Shown one piece after another: positions 20,801-28,991 of a stretch of 47,695 nt of DNA. Each line of letters opens with the position of its first letter. The stretch's first letter is position 1. Origin of the DNA: Candidatus Aenigmatarchaeota archaeon (GTDB lineage: Archaea; Aenigmatarchaeota; Aenigmatarchaeia; CG10238-14; SCSR01); NCBI GenBank assembly GCA_014238095.1, contig JABABT010000006.1, positions 1 through 47,695 on the forward strand, read 5' to 3'. The position numbers and the translations under genes were made by a program. The notes beneath the pieces were generated by a model, which saw only the letters and a program-made list of their open reading frames with translations, did no database searches and was not told the DNA's origin.

Positions 20801-21963
20801 GTTCCTACATAATAAAAACCCCCAATGTCAAAATCTTCTATTCCAATATTAATTATTAACCCATCATTAATTCCAAATAATCCTACATATGGTGTAGTTC
20901 GTTTATTTATTTTGAGTCCTGTTATTTTATACCCATTTCCATTTAATGTTCCTTTGAATGGATTAATTTCTGATGTTCCTATTGGATTCCAATTAGAATA
21001 TGAAGATAGGTCAATATCATTTTTTAAAACATAATTACCATTTAAATCATTTCTAATATTATAAAATTCTTCTGCTGTTGATATTCCTTCTAGAATAATA
21101 TTATCAGAATTATTTATTATTGAATATGAATTTGTTATTTTACCTATATTTTTCCCAACTAATCCACCAATATCTTTAAATCCTATTACTGAACCTACTA
21201 CATAAGAATTTTCTATATTCCCAGAATTTTGTCCAGTTATTCCTCCACCATTAATAATACCATTAATACTTACATCTTCTAATCCAATATTTTTAATAAT
21301 TCCATCATTCCAACCAAATAATCCAATAGAACTCCCAATATTTATATTATTTATTGTAACATTTATTATTTTATATCCATTTCCATCAAATGTTCCTTTA
21401 AATTTATTTTCTTCTGTACCTATTGGTTCCCAATTATCATAATTTAAATATAAATCATTAAGTAAAGTATAATTACCATTTAAATCATTTCTAATATTAT
21501 CTAAATCTTCAGGTGTTCTAATAAAATATTTCGTAGGTAAAACTAAACCTAAATTATTACCTATATAATCAGATTTTATATTAGTCGTTGTAGATAATAA
21601 ATTTAAATTAAAATTTATTTTCCTTTCATAATCTTTACACGGATAATCAATAATATAATCAAATTTTAATAAAAGATTCCTTTTTATTGTAAATTCTTTT
21701 ATAAAAATTTCATATTCTTTCAAATTCTTTTCAACTTCATAACAATTTTCACTCAATTTAATAACTTCTAAACTATTTTCCTTAATATTATTAAAAATAA
21801 AAATTTCATTTGGAATTATAGTAGAAGATGTATCTAAAGTAGCTGTTTGTATTAATTGACTAACAGCAAAAAATATTGTTACTATAATAAATCCAGATAA
21901 TACAAAAAATTGTGCTTTTTGTTTAGATTTTAACTTTAGTAAATTGTGCATGAGGTATTTCAT
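17830..21963 (-). CDS. Large GLUG-repeat surface protein (adhesin-like) with pilin-like N-terminal segment
   Basis: Many GGLVG.N.G.I.NSYS.G.V.G repeats (GLUG motif), modules of NGNYILMNDIDLSSYSNWDPIG...GTLNGNGY; N-terminus KQKAQFFVLSGFIIVTIFFAVSQ. Confidence 0.88.
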   Translation of the reverse strand: MKYLMHNLLKLKSKQKAQFFVLSGFIIVTIFFAVSQLIQTATLDTSSTIIPNEIFIFNNIKENSLEVIKLSENCYEVEKNLKEYEIFIKEFTIKRNLLLKFDYIIDYPCKDYERKINFNLNLLSTTTNIKSDYIGNNLGLVLPTKYFIRTPEDLDNIRNDLNGNYTLLNDLYLNYDNWEPIGTEENKFKGTFDGNGYKIINVTINNINIGSSIGLFGWNDGIIKNIGLEDVSINGIINGGGITGQNSGNIENSYVVGSVIGFKDIGGLVGKNIGKITNSYSIINNSDNIILEGISTAEEFYNIRNDLNGNYVLKNDIDLSSYSNWNPIGTSEINPFKGTLNGNGYKITGLKINKRTTPYVGLFGINDGLIINIGIEDFDIGGFYYVGTLVGWNLGKIQNSYSTNGTIDGVLVIGGLVGLNGNGVYTEIENCWSSTNVIGNSLVGGLVGSNGENGKIINSYSSSLISGLSNVGGLVGYTFGSNEIENSVSIGSVNGDDSIGGLLGYMSQGIITNSYSISSISGRSYVGGLVGQISNGVTIKNSYSIGEVLGTNENNVGGLIGGKNIYGSGVVTVTNSYWNTETSGQSTSIYGIGKTIEELQVLKTSSNLYQNWDDSIWAFSTTDYPQIPVIFTGFIFTKLVGINFNGNITDSYWDTQLLTQSLILDPTAKKTIELKSLKNSSNLYSNWDSFRWEFSDLDYPKLKIIYEFEGGDGTINNPYQISDADGLNYVRKELNFNYILMNDIDLSSYSNWDPIGNLENPFSGTLNGNGYRITNLIINKSTSNYYGIFGIISSNSKIKNIKLENVKILGTLNYVGGLVGLSYGNIYDVGVENININGNDYAGGLVGLNEGIIDNSYVNGTIMGNDNIGGLVGNNRGIIDNSYVNGTIMGNRVVGGLVGNNNGEIKNSLLKGTVSGTSTVGGLIGYNSQFVENSYSLGIVLGDFFVGGFVGHNNGNIENSYSITNTDGKHNLIGGLVGLNGGIVENSYAKGNLSGGGGGNGGLVGSNNGGTVENSYSIVSVITVLTGNTNTGGLVGYNDNNEQIINSYWNIETSGRSTSAGGIGKTTSELQVEQTTTNLYSNWDSEIWGFSTINYPIIIGRNFSGGNGTKLDPYQIETANELNKIRNYLDSYFILNNNINLSYYSNWNPLGTFTGTLNGNGYSITDLNIDTVEDNVGLFNILNDGAEIFNLNIEGNVSGGRSVGMIVGRNDGTIENCSVLGTLSGDEYVGGIGGYNEGFIKQCKNSASVSGNDGVGGISGRNRKGTIENSYSTGQISGTNDVGGLVGFAASGTIINSYSTGLVSGNNYVGGLVGDFGTKTYNSYWDIETSSQSTSVGGIGKTTSELQVEQTITNLYSNWDSDVWEFSTINYPILKNE
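17850..18830. repeat. Long duplicated segment inside the GLUG gene (copies at about 17850-17999 and 18680-18828)
   Basis: Both copies read aatttattgttgaaaa..cccaaa...agaatccca.ttagaatataaattagtt.tggtttgttcaacttgaagttctgatgttgtttttcctat.ccacca.ctgatg... with few differences. Confidence 0.85.
19295..19445. repeat. 78-bp (26-aa) tandem GLUG repeat unit
   Basis: cccattatagttccatttacatatgaattatcaattattcct occurs at 19295 and again 78 bp later at 19373. Confidence 0.9.
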
Positions 21964-22270
21964 TAATTAAAATTATGTTTTCAGTCGTAATAAATCCATT
22001 ATTTATAGCAAATTTAACTATTTTTTTACCAATAATGTTACCTATACTTATCATAGACATAATTTTTAATATTACATCTTCATCAACTAATTTCCCACCA
22101 TAAAAATTTTTACTTATTTTAAAAGATATTTTATCATTTTTTATTGTTTTTCCAAGTAATTCTTCATCACAAAAAGCACCTACTAAATCATGCCTATCTT
22201 GGAAAATATTATACCAAAATTTTTGTTTTTTAGATTTTTTTTGTTGCTGTTTTTGCACCACATGCATCAC
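21923..22270 (-). CDS. DUF424 family protein
   Basis: FWYNIFQDRHDLVGAFCDEELLGKTI...FYGGKLVDEDVILKIMSMISIGNIIGKKIVKFAINNGFI...PHAQFTKV; non-ATG (GTG) start inside the aIF2-beta gene. Confidence 0.75.
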   Translation of the reverse strand: MMHVVQKQQQKKSKKQKFWYNIFQDRHDLVGAFCDEELLGKTIKNDKISFKISKNFYGGKLVDEDVILKIMSMISIGNIIGKKIVKFAINNGFITTENIILINEIPHAQFTKVKI

Positions 22271-22646
22271 ATTTTATAAATAGAATTCTATCTTCCTTAT
22301 CTAAAATTGTATCTGGTTCATTACAAACTTTACAATATACAAAATTTTTTATATAATCTTCAAATTTATTTTGAAGAGTTTCTCTAGAATTTTTCTTTTG
22401 TAATATTAATGTATTACCTTTTATACTTACAGGAACAGCAAATTCTTTTGCAAAATATTTTGATAATTGAGAAGGATTTCTTCTAATTTTAGAACTTATT
22501 TCCAAAAAATTTCTTATTGATGTTTTATTCCCTTCTATTTGTGAATTTATTTGAGGAATTTGAAATCTTTTTTTATTTTCTTTATTTTTTGGAATTTTTT
22601 CCATAGCTTTTTTTAATAATGATTCATAATCAAAATTCATATTCAT
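22230..22646 (-). CDS. Translation initiation factor aIF2 beta subunit
   Basis: DYESLLKKAMEKIP, C-terminal zinc ribbon VYCKVCNEPDTIL...LFIKCDACGAKTATKKI. Confidence 0.93.
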   Translation of the reverse strand: MNMNFDYESLLKKAMEKIPKNKENKKRFQIPQINSQIEGNKTSIRNFLEISSKIRRNPSQLSKYFAKEFAVPVSIKGNTLILQKKNSRETLQNKFEDYIKNFVYCKVCNEPDTILDKEDRILFIKCDACGAKTATKKI

Positions 22647-23368
22647 ATCCTCTTTAATCTACCAACTACAGGTTCATAAACTTCACCTAAATTTATTAAA
22701 TTATTTATAGTTTCTTCTGCTATATTTTTATCTAATTTTGAAGCTTCTAATAACTTATTAATTTCTACACCATTTCCAACATCAATTTTTGACATAATTT
22801 CAAGTATAACTGGCTTATAATCAATTTCATCTTCTTTACTTTGTATAATTACATTTATTACTTCCTTTTCAATATTATATTTTTCAAATGCATAATTAAT
22901 TAATTCTTCTTCACTCATTTGATCTTTTAATTTTCTTAATTCATCTGATATTTTTTTCTTTTCAATTATTTTATTTAAAAATTCTAATTTAAACATTATT
23001 TCATAATTAGGGTTATTTAATCTTCTTATAAAATCAGGAATAATATAATTTTCATTATTATAATTTTTTATTTTACCAACAACAAATACTAATTCTCCTA
23101 TATTAACTTTTTCTATTTTATCTAAATCATTTTCAAAAACTCTTACAATAATACATTCAGTACCATCATCAATTATAACATTTCCAAATTTTTTATCTTC
23201 TCTTATATATTTTTCTAAAACAGATCCAATTATTTTTGTTCTTGATATTTTTTCCCCAAATTTTGTAATCAAATAACTAGATTTCATTATTTCTTTATCA
23301 CCAGCAATAAAAACACCATATACTAAATCAGAAATTCTAGAATTTTTTATAATTTCTCTTGATAACAT
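22643..23368 (-). CDS. OB-fold + winged-helix protein, RPA32-like (archaeal replication protein A subunit)
   Basis: OB-fold strand pattern (IIGSVLEKYIRE..FGNVIIDDGTECIIVRVF), C-terminal wHTH ending NLGEVYEPVVGRLKRI; next to mcm. Confidence 0.65.
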   Translation of the reverse strand: MLSREIIKNSRISDLVYGVFIAGDKEIMKSSYLITKFGEKISRTKIIGSVLEKYIREDKKFGNVIIDDGTECIIVRVFENDLDKIEKVNIGELVFVVGKIKNYNNENYIIPDFIRRLNNPNYEIMFKLEFLNKIIEKKKISDELRKLKDQMSEEELINYAFEKYNIEKEVINVIIQSKEDEIDYKPVILEIMSKIDVGNGVEINKLLEASKLDKNIAEETINNLINLGEVYEPVVGRLKRI

Positions 23369-23372
23369 TTAA

Positions 23373-25382
23373 TCACAATTTATTAATATAACCTTGTCTA
23401 GGAGAGAATAAGAAACCTTCGTTTAACATTTTTCTAAGTATATCTTCTGGTTTATCAAGTCCTTCCAATCTAGATTGTTTTAATATTTCATCAACTGGTA
23501 TATCTTTTCCATATTTTTTTTCTAATTCATCAATAACATCATTTAATATTCTTATTTTACTTCTTTGTTTTGCTGTTGTTCTTGCACCTTCTACTCTATC
23601 AATATCTATTTCTCCTGTTTCAGGTTCTAATCCAAACATTCTAAGTGAAGCTTTCATTAAATTTATTACCCTTAATGCATCTTCTTTCCTAACTTGTTGT
23701 TTTAATTGTATTTTTGCTGATGCTTCAGATAATCTTATTAAAGCTTCATATTGTCTTGGTGTTATTGCAATAGGAGAATCTTCACCAGATTTTTCTCTTA
23801 AATTTAAATAAAAATCTCTTATTTCATTAGCAGCTTCTCTAGTCATTTTTGGATTACAATTTTTTTTTGCATATGATATATATTTTTTCATAATATCCGC
23901 ACTAATTATTGGTTTTATTTCATTTTCTGAAAAAAATCTAGAATTCATTATATGATCTGCAATTTTTTTATCTCTATCTAAATTAGGTATATCTCTTAAT
24001 GCAAATTTTAAATCAAATCTAGTTAATAATGTTTCTGGTATATTAATTTGTTCCTTTATTGGTAAATATGGATCAAATCTTCCAAGTTTTGGATTAGCTC
24101 CTGCAAGAACTGCTGTATTAGCTGGTAATGTTGCCACTATACTTGCTTTTGCAATGCTAATTGTTTGTTGTTCCATAGCTTCATGAAGTGCTATTTGATC
24201 TTGTTGATCTATTTTTTCAAATTCATCAATTGCAATCATACTACCATTACACATAACAAGTGCACCTGCTTCAAGTACCCATCCACCTAATAATTCTTCA
24301 TCCTTTGTAACTGTTGCTGTTAATCCAGCTGCAGATACTCCTTTTCCTGAAACATATCTACCTCTTGATACAATATTTGATATAACTTTCATAGTTGCAG
24401 ATTTTGCTGTTGAAGGATCCCCAACTAATAATATATGTATATCTCCTCTAATTCTTGTTCCATCAATTAAGGTTTTTGAAATTCCACTAAAAAATTGTAA
24501 TGATAAAGCTTCTTTCACTTCTTCAAGACCATAAAGAGCTGGAGCTATAGATGAAATTAATTTTTCATATATTTTTGGATCATTTGCAAGTTTTAATATT
24601 TCTTGTTCATTTTCTGGTGTAATTTCCAAATCTTCATAATTATCTTCCGTTGATTCTACATAATTTGCTTCTAAAAAAATATCCATTTGTCTTGAATTTA
24701 GATTTTTTACTTTTCTTGGAAGTTCTTTCAATACTCCAATTACTTTTATTCTATTTCCAGGATCAGTAAGATTTTGAATTTTTGGAGTTGTTAAATCTTC
24801 TTTTAAATAAATTTTAATATTTAATGGTCTTTCTCCTGTTGTTGCTTCATATAATTCTTCTATAACTAACCATCTAGCATCATAAAGTTTTTGATTTAAT
24901 AATTTGAAATTTCTTCTATTATCACAAGAATCACATTCACTAGGATTTGAAATTGTTTTTTCTTTTTGTATTACTCGTATTTTATTTCCACAATTTCCAC
25001 ATTGAAAAATACTTTCTGAAACTTCTGGTCTTATGTCACTAGCTCTCCTTACTTGACCATTTAATACAATTAATTTTCCAATATGTTTTGCCCTTACATT
25101 TCTTATTCTTACTTCTCTTGTTTCTGGAATATTTATAAGTCTTATTCTTATTTTAGATTCTGATAATCCAGTTTCAATTTGTTTTACAGCTTCTTCTGCA
25201 ACTTCAATTGCATCATCTGGATTTTCTAATATATAATCTGCTAATTCAATATCAAATTTATCAATTAATGAAAAATCTAAAAGTATTGATTTTTTACCTT
25301 CATTTATATTAGTTATTAATTCATTTTTATAAAATTCATTTAAAAATTCAGTTAATTTTTCTATTAAATTTATTCTATCCAT
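23373..25382 (-). CDS. mcm: MCM replicative helicase
   Basis: Zinc motif CGNCGN...CDSCDN, Walker A GDPSTAKSA, GGWVLEAGALVMCNGSMIAIDEFEKI, arginine finger LLTRFDLKF. Confidence 0.95.
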   Translation of the reverse strand: MDRINLIEKLTEFLNEFYKNELITNINEGKKSILLDFSLIDKFDIELADYILENPDDAIEVAEEAVKQIETGLSESKIRIRLINIPETREVRIRNVRAKHIGKLIVLNGQVRRASDIRPEVSESIFQCGNCGNKIRVIQKEKTISNPSECDSCDNRRNFKLLNQKLYDARWLVIEELYEATTGERPLNIKIYLKEDLTTPKIQNLTDPGNRIKVIGVLKELPRKVKNLNSRQMDIFLEANYVESTEDNYEDLEITPENEQEILKLANDPKIYEKLISSIAPALYGLEEVKEALSLQFFSGISKTLIDGTRIRGDIHILLVGDPSTAKSATMKVISNIVSRGRYVSGKGVSAAGLTATVTKDEELLGGWVLEAGALVMCNGSMIAIDEFEKIDQQDQIALHEAMEQQTISIAKASIVATLPANTAVLAGANPKLGRFDPYLPIKEQINIPETLLTRFDLKFALRDIPNLDRDKKIADHIMNSRFFSENEIKPIISADIMKKYISYAKKNCNPKMTREAANEIRDFYLNLREKSGEDSPIAITPRQYEALIRLSEASAKIQLKQQVRKEDALRVINLMKASLRMFGLEPETGEIDIDRVEGARTTAKQRSKIRILNDVIDELEKKYGKDIPVDEILKQSRLEGLDKPEDILRKMLNEGFLFSPRQGYINKL

Positions 25383-25390
25383 ATTATCAC

Positions 25391-25478
25391 TAATTAAGAA
25401 CTTAATAATTGGGAATCAACATTTATAATTAAAAACCGAATATTGATTGGAATCTTCCCAAAAAATAATTCTTAATTA
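25391..25478 (-). promoter_or_regulatory. Extended imperfect hairpin immediately upstream of the mcm SD/start
   Basis: TAATTAAGAA (25391-25400)/TTCTTAATTA (25469-25478), TTGGGAA (25409-25415)/TTCCCAA (25455-25461), TCAA/TTGA apical pairing. Confidence 0.45.
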
Positions 25479-25528
25479 ATTAGTATATTAAATTTATTAT
25501 TATGATAATTTTGTAAGTATATTTCCTA

Positions 25529-26227
25529 TTATTCTTTTTTATTAACAAATGCTTTTATGGTTTTTAATTTTCTATTAATTTTTTCAACTGCTATATAAAC
25601 ATCTTTTACACTTCTAGCACCTGTAATAACAATTTTTCCACTTCCAAATAATAAAAATGCTACTTTAGGATTAGTCATTCTATGAACAAGTCCAGGGAAT
25701 TGTTCAGGTTCATATTCAGCATTTTCTAAATTGAAAGCTATTACATCAAGATTTAAATTTCTTTCCAATTTAGCTGAAGAAACTATATTTTCAGTTTGAA
25801 ATTTATAATCATTTGAAACTTTAGTTCCTATTTTTCTAATAATTAATGCTACTTTTCTAAATACTTCTTTAACATCTTTTAAACTTCTAGCTCCAGTACA
25901 TACAACCTTTCCAGATCCAAAAATTAAAGCTGCTGCTTTAGGATTAGTCATTCTATGAACAAGTCCAGGGAATTGTTCAGGTTCATATTCCATACCATCA
26001 TTTTTTTTACAAATTTTATTCAAATCTACAACAACATTAAATGCTGCAGAAGCAACTATATTTTCTATTTTTATACCAAATTTATTTTTTGTACTTATTT
26101 CAGGTTTTGATTTTGATGAAGTTTTCGAAAGTTTTGATTTTGATGAAGTTTTCGAAAGTTTTGATTTTGATGAAGTTTTCGAAAGTTTTGATTTTGATGA
26201 AGTTTTAGAAGTTTTTTTTGTTACCAT
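25529..26227 (-). CDS. tbp: TATA-box-binding protein with N-terminal Lys/Ser repeat tail
   Basis: Two saddle repeats (NIVASAAFNVVVDLNKI...EPEQFPGLVHRMTNPKAAALIFGSGKVVCTGARS and its second copy) preceded by KTSSKSKLS repeats. Confidence 0.95.
   Translation of the reverse strand: MVTKKTSKTSSKSKLSKTSSKSKLSKTSSKSKLSKTSSKSKPEISTKNKFGIKIENIVASAAFNVVVDLNKICKKNDGMEYEPEQFPGLVHRMTNPKAAALIFGSGKVVCTGARSLKDVKEVFRKVALIIRKIGTKVSNDYKFQTENIVSSAKLERNLNLDVIAFNLENAEYEPEQFPGLVHRMTNPKVAFLLFGSGKIVITGARSVKDVYIAVEKINRKLKTIKAFVNKKE
26104..26211. repeat. 27-bp tandem repeat x4 in tbp N-terminus
   Basis: gttttgattttgatgaagttttcgaaa starting at 26104, 26131, 26158, 26185 (last unit slightly diverged). Confidence 0.95.
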
Positions 26228-26492
26228 TAAAAAGCACTTCTTATTATTGGTATAATGGGTTTATAAAGGTTTTTTTTGATTAGAATTTATCTAAAAAAAT
26301 AATTTTTGTTTAAAAAGTAGATAATTATTTAATTAAGTAATATTTTATTATATTTTTACATTGAAAATTTATTAAAATTTTGATATTCTATATATTTTGT
26401 ATTTCCATATTTTTATATTGTAAATAAATTATTTTTCTTTATTTATTAAAAAATTATAATTTATTATTTAAAGATACAAAATAACTATTTTT

Positions 26493-27182
26493 ATGACATT
26501 TATAACAGGTATTGATGAAGCCGGACGAGGTGCAGTAATTGGCCCTTTAGTAATTGCTGGTGTGACAATAAATAAATCTGATGAAAATAAGTTAAAAGAA
26601 ATTGGATGTAAAGATTCTAAAAAACTTTCTCCTAAAAAAAGAGAAAAAATAGCAAAAAAAATTGAAAAAATAGCACAAAAAATTGTTATATTAAGAATAC
26701 AACCATGTACTATAGATGATTATAGATCAACTGGAATTAATTTAGATAAAATTGAAGCTATGAAGATGGCTCAAATTATTGATATGAGTAATGATGAATA
26801 TAAAACAGTAACATATGTAGACGGATTAACACAAAATCCTAAAAATTTTGAAAAAAAAATAGTCGAATATTTAAATAAAAAAGAATCTGAACTAGTTGTA
26901 CGAAATCATATGGATGAATCAGTATTAGTAGTATCAGCAGCTAGTATAATAGCTAAAACTGAAAGAGATTCTATTATTGAAGATATTAAAAAAAGAGTTG
27001 ATATGGATTTTGGAGTGGGTTATCCACATGATGAAAGAACAATAAAATTTATTGAAAATTGTGTTAAAAAAAATAATATACCTGTATATATTAGAAAATC
27101 TTGGGTTACTACTCAAAATATAATTAATAAAAGCTGGCAGAAAAAAGTAAAAGATTTCTTTATAAAAAACAAATACAAGTAA
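26493..27182 (+). CDS. rnhB: Ribonuclease HII
   Basis: ITGIDEAGRGAVIGPLVIAGV; CKDSKKLSPKKRE; VRNHMDESVLVVSAASIIAKTERD. Confidence 0.95.
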   Translation: MTFITGIDEAGRGAVIGPLVIAGVTINKSDENKLKEIGCKDSKKLSPKKREKIAKKIEKIAQKIVILRIQPCTIDDYRSTGINLDKIEAMKMAQIIDMSNDEYKTVTYVDGLTQNPKNFEKKIVEYLNKKESELVVRNHMDESVLVVSAASIIAKTERDSIIEDIKKRVDMDFGVGYPHDERTIKFIENCVKKNNIPVYIRKSWVTTQNIINKSWQKKVKDFFIKNKYK

Positions 27183-27190
27183 TAATATAT

Positions 27191-27442
27191 ATGAAATTAA
27201 AACCAGAACAAATAATGACTATAATATTCACTTGTTTCGGAATAGTTATGGGATTTCTGTCATTTTTCTTAGGTAAAGGATTATTTTCAAAAATAATTCC
27301 ATTATTGTTATATGCAGTTTCATTATTTATTTTTCATAAAATATATTCAAACAAGAAACAAAAATGGATAATTACTAACAGTATAATTCCATTTATTTTA
27401 ATATGGTTAATTACATGGGTTTTTATTTTTAATACATTATAA
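27191..27442 (+). CDS. Small membrane protein
   Basis: 83 aa with hydrophobic helices; tightly spaced between rnhB and aspS. Confidence 0.55.
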   Translation: MKLKPEQIMTIIFTCFGIVMGFLSFFLGKGLFSKIIPLLLYAVSLFIFHKIYSNKKQKWIITNSIIPFILIWLITWVFIFNTL

Positions 27443-27450
27443 GTGATTTT

Positions 27451-28761
27451 ATGCAAAGAACACATTTTACAAATAATTTAGATAATATGATTGGGAAAGA
27501 AGTAATAATTTCTGGTTGGGTACATGATGTAAGGTTTTTAGGTGGAATTAATTTTATGCTTTTACGTGATATTGGAGGAATGGTTCAAATAACAATTTTG
27601 AAAAAAAATACTGATAAAAAAATTATTGATATTGTAGCAAAAACACATCAAGAAGATACTGTTTCAGTAAAAGGAACTGTTGTTGAAAGTAAAATATCAA
27701 AATCTGGTTATGAAATAATTCCAAAAGAAATTGAAATTATTTCAAGAGCTTCAGTACCATTACCATTAGATCCTAGAGAAGTTACTCCAACTAATTTTGA
27801 TACAAGATTGGATAATAGAATTTTAGATTTAAGAAAACCAGAAAATTTAGCAATTTTTAAAATTGAATCAAATTTAATGTTTTTTATACATGAATGGTTA
27901 AGAAATAAAAATTTCATAAATGTAAATACACCATGTTTGATGGGTGGAGCTTCTGAAAGTGGGTCAGAAGTTTTCAAAGTAGAATATTTTGGAGATAAAA
28001 CTTTTTTGAGACAGGATCCACAATTACATAGACAATTAATGATGCAAACAGGATTTGATAAAATTTATGATTTGGGACCAAATTGGAGAGCTGAACCTTC
28101 ATTTACAACAAGACATTTAACAGAATTTAGAAGTGTTGCAGTTGAAATGTCATTTATCAAAGATGAATATGATGTTATGAAAGTTCAAGAAGAACTTTCT
28201 ATTTATATTATTAAAAAAACAGTAGAATATTGTGAAAAAGAACTTGAATTATTAAAAAAAGAAGTAAATATTCCTAAAAAAAGATTTCCTATTTTAAAAT
28301 TTCCAGATATATATAAAATTTTAGAAGAATTTGGTCAAAAAATTACTTTTGGTGAAGATTATGATAGAGAATCAGAAAAATTACTTTCTAATTATATTAA
28401 AGAAAAATATGGACATGAATTTTTCTTTGTTAATAAATTTCCTTATAAAATAAAACCATTTTATGTAATGAAAGATGATGATGTACAATGGGCTAGAAGT
28501 GTTGATATGGTATTTAAAGGATTAGAACAATCATCTGGTGGACAAAGAGAACATAGATATGATAAAATAATTGAACAAATAAAAGAGAAAAAAATGAATC
28601 CAAAACAACTTGAATGGTTTACAAACCCTTTCAAATTTGGATCAGTTCCTCATGGTGGATTTGCTATTGGTATAGAAAGATTTACACAAAAACTTCTTGA
28701 TTTAGATAATGTTAGAGAAACAACTTTATTTCCAAGAGATCCAAAAAGAATAATTCCTTAA
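27451..28761 (+). CDS. aspS: Aspartyl-tRNA synthetase
   Basis: N-terminal OB (VIISGWVHDVRFLGGINFMLLRD), class II motifs FLRQDPQLHRQLMM, FRAEPS-like NWRAEPSFTTRHLTEF, GGFAIGIERFTQKLL. Confidence 0.95.
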   Translation: MQRTHFTNNLDNMIGKEVIISGWVHDVRFLGGINFMLLRDIGGMVQITILKKNTDKKIIDIVAKTHQEDTVSVKGTVVESKISKSGYEIIPKEIEIISRASVPLPLDPREVTPTNFDTRLDNRILDLRKPENLAIFKIESNLMFFIHEWLRNKNFINVNTPCLMGGASESGSEVFKVEYFGDKTFLRQDPQLHRQLMMQTGFDKIYDLGPNWRAEPSFTTRHLTEFRSVAVEMSFIKDEYDVMKVQEELSIYIIKKTVEYCEKELELLKKEVNIPKKRFPILKFPDIYKILEEFGQKITFGEDYDRESEKLLSNYIKEKYGHEFFFVNKFPYKIKPFYVMKDDDVQWARSVDMVFKGLEQSSGGQREHRYDKIIEQIKEKKMNPKQLEWFTNPFKFGSVPHGGFAIGIERFTQKLLDLDNVRETTLFPRDPKRIIP

Positions 28762-28991
28762 ATTTTCATTTTACATGCCATTATATGAGAGCATTCTTTA
28801 TTTTTTAATGAAGAAAATTTACAATCACAATCCCATAAATTTTTTATTTTATTAAATATTATTGTATGATTTTCTGTATAACCCTTCACTATAAAATGTC
28901 TTCTTTTATCTGTTTTTAATTCTTCTATTATTTTATTATCTTTAAATAATTTTATTGCTTTTGTTTTTCTATCTATTTTACTCATTAACAT
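28758..28991 (-). CDS. Stand-alone SWIM-type zinc-finger protein
   Basis: CDCKFSSLKNKECSHIMACKM = CxCx(n)CxH. Confidence 0.6.
   Translation of the reverse strand: MLMSKIDRKTKAIKLFKDNKIIEELKTDKRRHFIVKGYTENHTIIFNKIKNLWDCDCKFSSLKNKECSHIMACKMKI

Noticed and set aside
20088-21034. + strand ORFs 20088-20312 and 20825-21034
   Set aside because: Also antisense to the GLUG gene and compositionally artefactual.
26934-27977. Minus ORFs 26934-27116 and 27708-27977
   Set aside because: Antisense to rnhB and aspS.
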